Shown here one piece after another: positions 11,501-23,500 of a stretch of DNA of 64,000 nucleotides. Both the position numbers and the translations under genes were made by a program. Every line of letters starts with the position of its first letter. The first letter of the stretch is position 1. The notes below the pieces were generated by a model. That model was not told the origin of the DNA and ran no database searches. It saw only the letters and a program-made list of their open reading frames with translations. The stretch is from Anniella stebbinsi (Eukaryota > Chordata > Lepidosauria > Squamata > Anniellidae): positions 15,222,001-15,286,000 of the forward strand of contig JARDYH010000005.1 of NCBI GenBank assembly GCA_029215795.1. Direction: 5' to 3'.

Positions 11501-14500
11501 GACCTGGATTTTATCTGGTCAGCCTAGATTAGAGCAGATAAATGCCAGATGCCCTGAGTTTGGCTTGATGGGCCGGCCCTTTCAAAGGCTGCTCTTACTT
11601 GAAGTTGGTTCTGTAATCTGTGCCATCGATCCATTTCCACTGCCCTTCGACGTCCTGATCAGTGAGTCCGATCCAGTAGGCCTTACCCCAGCATCGAGAC
11701 TGGATGAAATTCTGCATCCACCCCCGAAAAAAAGAGTAAACAGGGAGAAGTCAGACTTTGAGTTTCAATACCTCTCCCCCCCCCCCCCCCCCCCAGAAAT
11801 CATATGCCTGTACTTTGGGTCAATTAATCTGGAAGAAACCCCTCCTTCTATATGAAGAATGTAAAATGTGAAATCCCATCGAAAGAAGCTTCACTGAGTT
11901 CCATGGGTCTTATTCCCAGGTAAGGTCACATGGGTTTCCAGCCTTAATTTACAAACAGTGTGCTATGAGATATAAATCAATATGTAATGGTGCCTGTGAG
12001 GCTAAAGCAGATCCTTCTTCTTTGCTGGTGTATCTCAGCTCAAGCCACCTTGCTGCAAAAGCAAGATGGCATCTCCCATTCCATGTAGAAAAGTTGACAA
12101 CACTGGTAGTTGAATCTTCCTTCACCAAATAGCAATGGGACAGCACCCACCCCCATACCAGATGGCAGCAGGTTAGCTTAGGGGGCACAGCACAGGCTAC
12201 TTGGCACACAGCTCTCTCCTCCTCCTCCCAGCATTGGCTGCCTGAGGTGACAGCCTCACTCTGCCTAATGGTAGGGCCAGCTCTGGCATGACTCACTGCT
12301 CAGGTGTTCCACCATCCAATCAGCTTCTGCAGGAGGTGGGCAATTCTGCCACATGTCATTCAGTCACTCACTGCACTTAGACACAGGAGAGTAAGGGCAT
12401 TTCTACATGAGGCTTTTACCCCACACCTTTACCGAGGCTTAGGCTTCCATATACTTTGTGGGATTAAGATCGGCTCCTTTACACATGCTTTTTGCTGAGC
12501 TTTTTCTTTCTCTGCCTTTCTCTATGGGTGGCTCTACGAGAGTGATTTAAAGCTCTTTCAAAGCGTATTACAAAATTTACCTCTAGAAGAGTGGAGTGCA
12601 AATCAGGGGCCCAGGTGTGTTATCTGTCCGATTATTCGCATTTTCGAATGCACGTTAATTAGCGAGTTTTAATTTATGGGGGAGTAAGAGCGCCTTATGT
12701 CCATGTAAACAACTTTCTGAGGAGGCGCATTAATGATCAGGGTGGGTGGACTGTGATCGTGATGTCATCCAGAGAACTGCCTCTTCGCTGGGAAAACCTC
12801 CCACTTTCTCATTTAGTTTTATTTCGTGTCTCCTCCTGGCAACCTCCTTCTTATTCTCCTTCTCTCTGGATGGAAGCTCTAGGAAGAGGTGACCCAACAT
12901 AACCAAAAATAAAGTTTCTTTGAAGTACCCTGATGGAATATTTTTTACATGGAGACATGGGGCCAGATGGAGGTGGTTTCACGAGAAGCAAAGGGGGTAG
13001 AAAGGATATGCGCATGTGCGCATAATTAGCCATCAGCAGACATATCGTCCCCCCACTTCTTGCTGATTTCCTGATCTGAGCTTTGTGTATGTTTTACAAT
13101 TGTTGAGCTCACTGGGAAGAGGAGGGGGAAGGAACGAAGCAGCATCCCCCTGTCTGTTTTGGCGTGTGTGTGTGTGAGGCACATTTCCATTTACTCCTGA
13201 GGAGGTCATGTCAAATGGCAATCGGGCAAAGGAGGGGGGAAGACAGGTAGTCGAACATGTTAATCAGGTCATTCCTGGCAGGTAACCTAGGAAACCAAAG
13301 GCGGGAGATTCTGGTGGGCGGGGAGAATAAAGGGAGGGAACCTGTTTGGGGAGTTTCTCCAGGACAAAGTGCACTACTTTCATCAACATTTGCATACGAT
13401 TCTCAGCATGTCAACAACTTTAAAGTGCCTTTCTTAAAGGCCGTAATGCGCTTCAACGCCTCCCGTGTAAAGGGCTTAGGCGTAAAAGCGATTGTGAGAG
13501 GATGCGCATAATCAGGCAATCGGGCGTCAAACTGAAATCTTGTAGAGGGAGACTAAGTTTTATTATTCAACTACTAGATGTCACTATGTATATAATCCCA
13601 TGTGTGGATAGGTTAGTATATGCATCTCTTCCCATTTTTTTTACAGGGAAATAGATAGAGGGATGTTAGAACATTTCCATGTAATGTCCTTCTGTATGAC
13701 CCAGGACCAGGAGAGACAGAAACATGAGATAGGGCCTTCTCTTTGGGAGCACCCCACCTGTAGAACCCTCCCTAAAAGGAAGTTAGGCTGGCCACTTCTT
13801 TGTTCCGGGCAAAACAGGCAGTTACATGGATCGCATGGCTGCAGAGTAGTAACTTCATTAAAAAAAGGCAATATAGTAAGGGAAAGTACAAGGGAATTGA
13901 CAGAATGGGAGGAGCTAGTGGATAAGTATAGAGTGGGAGATAAAGGAATAATATCGCAAATATCCAGAATTTTATTGAAGCTCGAAAATAGAGGGAAAAC
14001 AATAATAAAACAATTATGGAAGGAAGATCTGGGGGAAGGTATTGAAGAGGAAGAATGGAAAGAGATGTCCAGGAGATATCCATTTCAAACCACATCTATA
14101 AAAATTAAAGAAGGCGCTTTAAAATTGGCACAAAAATGGTATATGACACCAGTAAAGTTGGCTAAAATAAACAAGGACTTAACAGGAAAATGTTGGAGAG
14201 GGTGTGAGGTCAAAGGAACTCAAATACAGATGTGGTGGGAATGTGGGAGGGTCAACAAGTTGTGGGTAAGAGTTTTTCATAAAATGGAAGAGATGACGAA
14301 GCAAAAGATAAAAAGATCATCGGAACTGGCTCTTTTGAAACATGTTTTATAACGAAAATAGAGAGTTAAGAGAAAAGACACTAATTGGATATATGCTAGC
14401 AGCTAGACAGTTGATTGCTTTTAAATGGAAAACAACAAAAATGTTGATAAGAAAGATGTGGGAAAAAATTATGGGAAATTGTGATAAATGAAAAGGTGTC

Positions 14501-17500
14501 GCAGAAACTGAAAATTTATTAAACGAAGAAAAACAGGGGCACCTTTAAGGCAGAATGGAAAATGTATATAGAATATATGAAGAAAGAAGAGAATAAAAAG
14601 ATGATGCCTGAAGCATATGAAAAGCTATGGAACTCACGATAACAGTACAAGGAAACCAAACCGGGGGGGGGGGGGAGGAGAAGGGGGGTTGGACTAATTA
14701 AGAGCTTTGAAATGTTAAATATTATGTTAGATTGGAACTGTTAGGGGATGGGGAAAAATGTAATAATGATTATTAATAAATAAAAAAAAGAAGATGCACA
14801 TAATTGGGCAACCGGGCATCAAACCGAAATCTTGTAGAGGGGGACTAAGTTTTATTATACAACTACTAGATGTCACTGTAGTATATAATCCCGTGTGTGG
14901 ATAGGTTAGTATATGCATCTCTTCCCATTTTTTTTTACAGGGGAAATAGATAGAGGGATGTTAGAACATTTCCATGTAATGTCCTTCTGTGTGACCCAGG
15001 ACCAGGAGAGAGAGAAACATGAGATAGGGCCTTCTCTTTGGGAGCACCCCACCTGTGGAACCCTCTCTAAAAGGAAGTTAGGCTGACCACTTCTTTGTTC
15101 CGGGCAAAACAGGCGGTTACAACTGTTTTATTCCATAGATTTTTAGTAGCTTAGCTCTGCCCTCTGTTTCTAAGATTCTCTCCTCTTAAGTTTTTTTTAA
15201 AGCTTTACATTTTTTTAAAAATACTAAAAATTGCTTTTGAAGAGTTACTTTTTTTTTTTTAGTTATAAATCACTTTGGGTGTCCAATTTGGGAAAGGAAA
15301 GAGGGAAAGGAAAATGTATGAACAATCAAACAATGTTTCATTTAGTCTTCACTTAAGCGTTAACACATCTCCACTACCACCACCACTACCACCAGCAACA
15401 CATACACAGATATTATTCCAGCCTCTTTTACCTGTTTGGCTTCTTCCTGAATGACAACCAGGGTTGAATACTGTTCTTCACACTGGGCTCTAGCAAAGGG
15501 CCAAGGCACCGCCTTGATGCTGAAGTGGTAACATCTGCCATCAAAGTATTCCCATTCCCTGCTTCTGGAGCCGCATGGGTACACTGACAAGGAAAGAAAG
15601 GGTCATTACAAAACTTGGACATCTGCTTCATACGTTACAACAGAAAGAGGTCCTTGAGTGTCCACTGCAGGTTGGCTGCATCTTTTGGATAAAACTCTCT
15701 TTGGGAGCCCTCCTTGACTGAGCCTCCTGGTCACACGTGTGCCATATTGGTATGTCTGAAGAGTTGTGGTTGGCCTGCACTGCAAAGGCAAAAAGTGAAC
15801 ACTTGTTGTCATGTATGATGAAGTGGTGTTGAGTGGGATTGTGCCTGAGCCTCACAAATGCTGAGGAGAGAATGAATAGGGGAAGAAGGAGTTACTCTCA
15901 AAGTATTTGCAGATTGACACCAACTCTCAACAAAGTACTCAATACAATACAGTCTTGAGATTAACATTATAAAATGGCTGAGAGAATATTCCAGGTACAG
16001 GTGTGAAAGTCATACGTGCTTCAAACATGGCCAAACAACAATCTGAGAGGAAGGAACCAACAGCCCTTCCTGAGTAAGAAGATTTGATGCTGGAATTTGA
16101 TTCTCAAGACAGGGACTCAGATCATCTCTCCAGCTGGAGTCTGACTCTGTTCTTTGTCAATGGATCAACTGCCTAGAACTTCCTGCTGCCCTGGCATTCC
16201 GTATTTGAAAGGACAGGAGGCTTAACTAAAAGACATACAGTAATGACAGGGTGCAAGAGCACTGCAGTGCTGTAGACCAGGGGTCCCCAACCCCCGCACC
16301 AAGGACCAGTATCGGTCCATGGTCTGTTAGGAACCAGGCTGCGTTCTCACCAGTGCCCGACCATGAATAAAATGCATGCCGGCGGCAGCACGGTCAAACC
16401 ATGCATGACAGGAAGCATACACTTGCACGCTGTAGGAAGTCCAGACACTCGGTGAGAGAGGAGAGAGGGAAGAGACTGCGAAGGAGAGACAGCGTGCGAG
16501 GGAGGGACAGCGATCACCTTCAGCTCAAGCAGCACAGTAAGTCAAAAGTTAAACTGGCACAGGAGAGCTGCTGGGCAAGTGCAGGGTATGCTATCTGGGC
16601 CCAGGGCAAGTGGAAGCAATCTTAAGGCTGTGGAATGAGCTCCCCAGAGAGGTTCGCCTGGCGCCTGCTTTGTACTCTTTTCATCGCCAGGTGAAGACCT
16701 TTTTATTCTCCCAGTATTTTAACAGTTAAATTAACTCAATTTTAATCCTCGCTGTTTTAAATTTGTATTTTAATCTGTATTCCTACTGCTTGGTTTTATT
16801 CTGGTTGTGTTTTTATATTGTATGTTATTTTGTGTTTTTAGATTGTGGCTTCTTTTATATTTTTAAAATTATTTCATGGTTTTAATTTTTGTGAACCGCC
16901 CAGAGAGCTTTGGCTATGGGGCAGTATAAAAATGCAATAAATAAATAAATAAAGCGTCTGTGTCCTCCATCCATTGGACAACTGTCACTAAGGTCTGGCC
17001 TCTTCTGCATAAATGCTGATATGAGTGTTTTAATCCAAGGCATGACCAACACAAGAGTCAGGGAGCCATGGCTCAGCTTGTGTCATAGCCTGCATGTATT
17101 ATACCTCCATTGTGGATTAAAATAAAGCCATCACTAGCATTGCAATAATATTGCTGGAGTTGGTGGTGTTTTCTAATTTTCTATTTTTCTAACCTTAATA
17201 AACAGGCTAAGTCGATCTGTTTGACTCCCAAAGACTAGTTGGCAACTACTGTTTCAAACTAATGGATATTTAATAATTCTACACTAGACATGGCCTTGCC
17301 AACAGATAGCATGTCTGTGCAGGGTATGCCATCTGGGCCCAGGGCATATCACTTATTACTTTGTAGTAATTCTTTGCTTATTATATATTATTTGTATTAT
17401 TTTAATAGCGCAGCTTACTTTTTATATTTCCACAAGAAAACCCTCGATCCAAACGGAGAGGCGGGTAAGAAATAAATTATTATTATTATTATTATTAGCC

Positions 17501-20500
17501 AAAATGAGTAAAAACCAAACGTCGCTGGAGGGCTTCTTTGAAAAGGGGGAAAGACCCAATGATGAGACAGCAGATGTCTCTAAGACTGCCAACAAAAAGA
17601 AACCTGCATTTAAAAGAAAATACCAAGAGTCCTACTTAAATTACGGGTTCATTGCAACAGGTGATTCACATTCTCCAAGCCCACTTTGTATAATATGTGG
17701 CAACTGGCTATCCAACGAAGCCATGCCCATGAAACCTTCAAAACTGCTTTGTCACATGGAGACCAAGCACCCTGCATTAAAAGACAAGCCTTTGGACTTT
17801 TTCAAAAGAAAAAAAAATGTGAACACAAAGGACAGAAGCAATTATTGAAGGCCACCACTTTATCAAATGTGTCTGCACTGAGAGCATCATTCTTAGTGGC
17901 TAACCGCATTGCTAAAGCTAAGAAGCCCTTTATTATTGGTGAAGAGTTGATCCTGCCTGCTGCTAAGGACATTTGCCATGAACTTTTAGGAGAGGCTGCA
18001 GTTCAAAAGGTGGCACGTGTTCCTCTTTCGGCTAACACCATAACTAGATGAATTGATGAAATAGCAGAGGATATTGAGGCACAATTGTTAGAGAGGATTG
18101 ATGATTCACCGTGGTACGCAATCCAGGTTGACGAGTCTACCAATGTTGACAACAAGGCAATAATGCTTGTTTTCGTGCGATATAGTTTTCAGGAGGATGT
18201 GCATGAGGATATGTTATGTGCACTTTTGTTGCCAACCAATACCACAGCTGCAGAACTATTTAAATCTTTGAATGATTACATATCAGGAAAACTGAATTGG
18301 TCATTTTGTGTTGGTATATGCACAGACGGAGCAGCTGCCATGACTGGATGGCTTTCTGGTTTCATTACTCGGGTCAAAAAGTGCGCTTCTGAATGTGAGT
18401 CTACGCACTGTGTCATCCATAGAGAAATGATGGCTAGCTGAAAAATGTCACCTGAACTTAACAATGTTTTGCAGGCTGTGATTAAAATTATCAGCCACAT
18501 TAAAGTACATGCCCTTAACTCACGTCTGTTCGCGCAGCTCTGTGAGGCAATGTATGCAGGGCACATACCTCTTCTCTTACACACAGAAGTGAGATGGCTT
18601 TCTAAAGGTAGATCAATGGCCAGAGTTTTTGAGTTATGAGAGCTGCTCCAGAAATTTCTTTTAGAAAAACAGTCACCACTGGCATCACATTTCAGTGACC
18701 CAGAATGGGTCGCAAAACTTGCTTACTTGTGTGACATATTCAACCTGCTCAACGAACTCAATCTGTCACTTCAAGGGAGAATGGCAACTGTGTTCAAGTC
18801 GGCAGATAAAGTGGCTGCATTCAAAGTCAAACTGGAATTATGGGGGCGGCGAGTGAACATTGGGACTTTTGGCATGTTTCACACATTAGCAGAGATTTTG
18901 AAAGAGACTGAGCCAGAGCCTTCTTTCTCCCAGCTGGTGCATGCTCACCTAGCTTTCAAAACAGTTTGAGCATTACTTCCCAACCACAAAAGACTCCCGA
19001 ACTGGGAAGGAATGGATCCGCGACCCATGTGTGATTAAGCCAGGTGAATCGACTTTGTCCGTGCTAGAAGAAGACCAACTGCTTGAGATCTCAAATGATG
19101 GTGGCCTTAAAAATATGTTTGAGACAACTTCAAATCTCCATATGTTCTGGATTAAAGTCAAGGCGGAATATCCTGAGATTGCCACAAAAGCACTGAAAAG
19201 CCTGCTTCCATTTCCATTTCCAACATCCTATCTTTGTGAAGCAGGGTTTTCTGCATTGACAACAACAAAACCAAGATTACGGAGTAGACTGGACATAAGC
19301 AACACACTTTGGGTGTCACTGTCTCCCATCACCCCCAGATGGGATCGTCTAGTTGCAGGAAAACAAGCTCAGGGCTCCCACTGATTCTGCATTATGGTGA
19401 GTTGTATAATTATTTCATTACATATTACAATGCAATAATAATAGGAATAAAGCCCAAAACCAAACCCCCAACACCCCCCCCCCACCCCCGTCCGTGGAAA
19501 AATTGCCTTCCACAAACCTGTCCCTGGTGCCAAAAAGGTTGGGGACCACTGGTGTAGACCCAGGTTTAGCTTGAATACATGGGTCTGGAATGAAGATGCT
19601 TGAGGATTTTGTTCGGTCTGCATATCAAAGTGAACTGAACTAGAGGGCACCTTCCGAATTAATGTGTGGATCAGAACACAATTAACTTTCAAAGTTTGCA
19701 CTTCACCAAATTTTTGTGATGCAGTTCTTGGCTCAAAAACAAAATGTAGTACAATGAGTATAAAATTATGTTGTTGACATTCAAAGGTAAACCATTCAGG
19801 GCCCAGCTCACTGCCTTTCCCTATATACACTAGGGGTGTGCATCGGATCGGATCGGATCCGATCCACGATCCGAATCCGATCCGCCCCAAAATCAGAAAA
19901 ATCCAGTCCAATCTGATCTGACCAACCCTCCGATCCGATCTGATCCAACGAGGTCCGATCCGGATCGGATCAGATCGGCGGATCGGACGCCATTTTGAAT
20001 GCTTTTTCCCATAGCCAAGTATTGTGTTACAAAAATGCCTATAACTTTTTATTTTTTAATGGTAAAAGGATGAAACTTGGGCACATTATAGACGGGTTAG
20101 GGATAGTTATCTGTGGGAAATTTCAGAAAGATTGGTGCATGCATTTTGTGGCAATTAATTTTTTAATAAGTAATCAGGAATGCCTGTAACTTTTTCATTT
20201 TTTAAAGTTACACACGTGAAACTTTGCAACATTGTAGGTGGTACATTGGGACCTATGTGTGTCAAATTTCAGAAACGTAGGTGCTTGCCTTGTGTGGCAA
20301 TTAATTTTAGAAAAATGGGTAGTAGTGGGGTAAATACAGTTATGCCTCCCAATTTTTTTATTTTTAAAGATACAAACAGGAAACATGGGCACATTACAGG
20401 TAACACTTGGCTTGATATGTGTGTGAAATATCAGAAACATAGGTGCTTGCCTTGTGTGGCAATTAATTTTTGAAACAATGAGGAAAGAAACACCTCTAAC

Positions 20501-23500
20501 CTTTTCATTTTAAAAGTTACACACATGAAACCTTGCCACATTGTAGGTGGGGTAGGGGTAGTTATCTGTCAGAAATTTCAGAATGATAGGTCCAGGCATT
20601 TGGTGGCTATGATTTTTTTAGATTAAAAGTTACAACAACACGGAGTTTTGACAGATAAAAAAGGGAGGGGGAGGCGGGGGAGGGGGGTGCAATTGACAGC
20701 CCAAGACTCTGTGGAAAAACTTTAGTAACTTTTAATCTAAAAAATCCATAGCCATCAAATGCCTGGACCTATCATTCTGAAATTTCTGACAGATAACTAC
20801 CCCTAACCCATTTACGAAGTGAGCAACTTTCAGACGTCTAACTTTAAAAATGAAAAAGTTATAGGTGTTTCTTTCCTCATTGTTTCAAAAATTAATTGCC
20901 ACACAAGGCAAGCACCTATGTTTCTGAAATTTCACACACGTAGTTCCCAATGTACCACCTACAATGTGGCAAAGTTTCATGTGTGTAACTTTAAAAATGA
21001 AAAAGTTATAGGTATTTCTTCCCTCAATGTTTCAAAAATTAATTGCCACAAAAGGCAAGCACCTATGTTTCTGATATTTCACACACATATCAAGCCAAGT
21101 GTTACCTGTAATGTGCCCATGTTTCCTGTTTGTATCTTTAAAAATAAAAGAGTGGGAGGCATAACTGTATTTACCCCACTACTACCCATTTTTCCAAAAT
21201 TAATTGCCACACAAGGCAAGCACCTATGTTTCTGAAATTTCACACACATGGGTCCCAATGTACCACCTACAATGTTGCAAAGTTTCATGTGTGTAACTTT
21301 AAAAATGAAAAAGTTATAGACATTCCTTGTGTTTTATTAAAAAATTAATTGCCCCAAAATACCTATACCAATCTTTCTGAAATTTCCCCCAGATAACTAC
21401 CCCTAACCCATCTACAAAGTTCCCAAGTTTCATCCCTCTATCTTTAAAAATGAAAATGTTATAGGCATTTGTGTAACACAATACTATACTATGGGGAAAT
21501 GCATTCAAAATGGCTTCCGATCCGGATCGGACATCCGATCCGCAGATCGGAATTGGATTGGATCTGATCCGACCATCCTCCGATCCGATCCGACCCCCCA
21601 GGTCCAATTCCGATCCGCTATCTGATCAGATCCGGGGGGTCAGTGCACATCCCTAATATACACCAAATCAACCTTTGTGATCTTCCGAGGATGCCTTATT
21701 GGTCATTCTACGACCAGCACTGTGTTGTCAGGTAACGGCATGTAAGCATGCCTTCTTGATAGGGGTACCCACCCTCTGGAACTTCGGCCCACATGTGGTT
21801 CGGGAAGCAGAAACTGACCGTCAAATACCTCTTGAAGATCCATTTGTTTACTCAGGCTTTCTGTAAGTTGTAATCAATCATGACACTACTCTGTTTTACT
21901 GCATGTGTTGTAATGTTTTTTAAGGTATATTTTTGTTTTATACTGTGTTTATATTGGCTTTTATATAAAGGCTTATTTGAACCCATCTAGAGAGGGTGCT
22001 TTGGTTGGGGCAGAACTGGTGTTGGAGGTGCATATCCTGGCTCCTCCTCTCTTCTCTCCCACCAGCGCACCCCTTTTCTGACCTCTCCAAGGCCGCTTTT
22101 ATGGCCTAGGGAAGCAGCCATCTTTCCATGATGGCTGCAATGGGGCGGGGGTGGGGGAGAGCGATTGGATACTGGAGTCCCCCTTCCGAGGTCATAGCAG
22201 TGTCTATAACCTCGGAGAGGGAACTCTGAAGATCCTCTCCCAAGATTGCTCTCTAAATAAATAAAAGGCAGATGACCCATTAAAAACATGGACATGACCT
22301 TGGAACATATTAATAATCCAGCCCATAGTATGGACATGAAAATAATGCTGGTGGCTCACTTTTACCACACATTGGCTCAATTCGGACAACACGTTAAGCA
22401 ACTGAGAGGAGTTAACCAACCGTCAGTGGGTTAAAAAGGCGGGCTCCATTCAGACAACACGCTGCAGCAGGGGATGCAAAGTTAAGTTAACCACCCTGGT
22501 GGTTAATAACTGTGGCTGAATTCGGACAACACGTTGGGCTAACCCACTGATGGTTGGTTAACTTAACAACCGTTATTTAACGTGTTGTCCAAATTGAGCC
22601 ATTGACTGCATATTCCATTCCAAATTGCATTAATAAAAGTTAACAAAATGCTTTATTTAAAACAAACAAACCTAGAACGGAACTTTTGTTTGAATCCCAG
22701 AACCACTATTTCTGTGCTTCAGAATCACAGCATATGCACATTTCTGAGCATTAGACAGCATGATTTGAAGTCCTGCCAGCTTCACCAACCACAGTGATTA
22801 ATTCCTTAGAACTGAGGTGTGTGGGGTTCCAGCCTGCCTGGAAGTTGCAGCCTTTGGTGGGGGACAGTTGCTTTCTAAACCCAGGCATGGGAGGACTGGT
22901 ACTTGCCTTGAAACGGGCCAGTCTGGTCCATCCCTGCTCTGGAGAGAGAAATCTAGGGAGATCCATCTTGAATCTAGTACTACTTTTCTGCCCAGATAAA
23001 TGGTCCAAAAGCTCCAGTCCATTGAGGAGAGATACTTACAATCTTGGGTTTCTTGAAGCTTTTTATACACCTTAGTCACTTCTGCTGGAAGGTTTGCTCC
23101 TTAAAGTGTAAGAGAAAATACAAACACATGCACACATAATATCAGAGGTTCAGAAGTGAGGAAAAGGCCATAGAGAAGTTCAAAGGAGGTCTCTTCTCTC
23201 AGTTCATTTAAACTATTTGGGGAATAGGGATGGATGGGGCATCCAGGAGGGTCTGATTTGGCCCATGGGCCTGAGTTCTGCACCCCTGCTCTAGTCTGTA
23301 GTGCTGTACATAAAACCGCATGAACATTCATGCGGCACTTGAAAATATCCTGAAATTCAGTCTAGATTAAGCACAAGGAACCTGTAGTCCTCCACATGTT
23401 GCTGAACTATAACTACAATCATCCCTTCCCAGTGGCTGGGGTTGATGGGAGTTGGAGTCCAACAACATCTGAAGGGCCAAACACCTTCCCACCACACCAT

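Larger units (their letters stand above)
16278..19551 (+). mobile_element. hAT (Charlie-like) transposon with decayed transposase
   Basis: Ends CAGGGGTCCCCAACC and, inverted, GGTTGGGGACCACTG enclose 3274 bp. The flanks CTGTAGAC and GTGTAGAC form an 8-bp target duplication with one change. Unit B shows the intact empty site GTGGTGTAGACCC near 46365. A LINE tail (16622-16955) is nested in its 5' part. It lies in an intron of gene A. Confidence 0.93.

Noticed and set aside
17504..19380. A possible domesticated ZBED-like host gene
   Set aside because: Several stops and a frameshift break it, and it sits between transposon ends with a target duplication. It is a decayed transposase.
22751..23079. 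Protein frames near the stalk exon that are conserved between units A and B
   Set aside because: Only the 60-bp stalk exon has correct splice borders and phase. The rest is intron preserved by the recent duplication.
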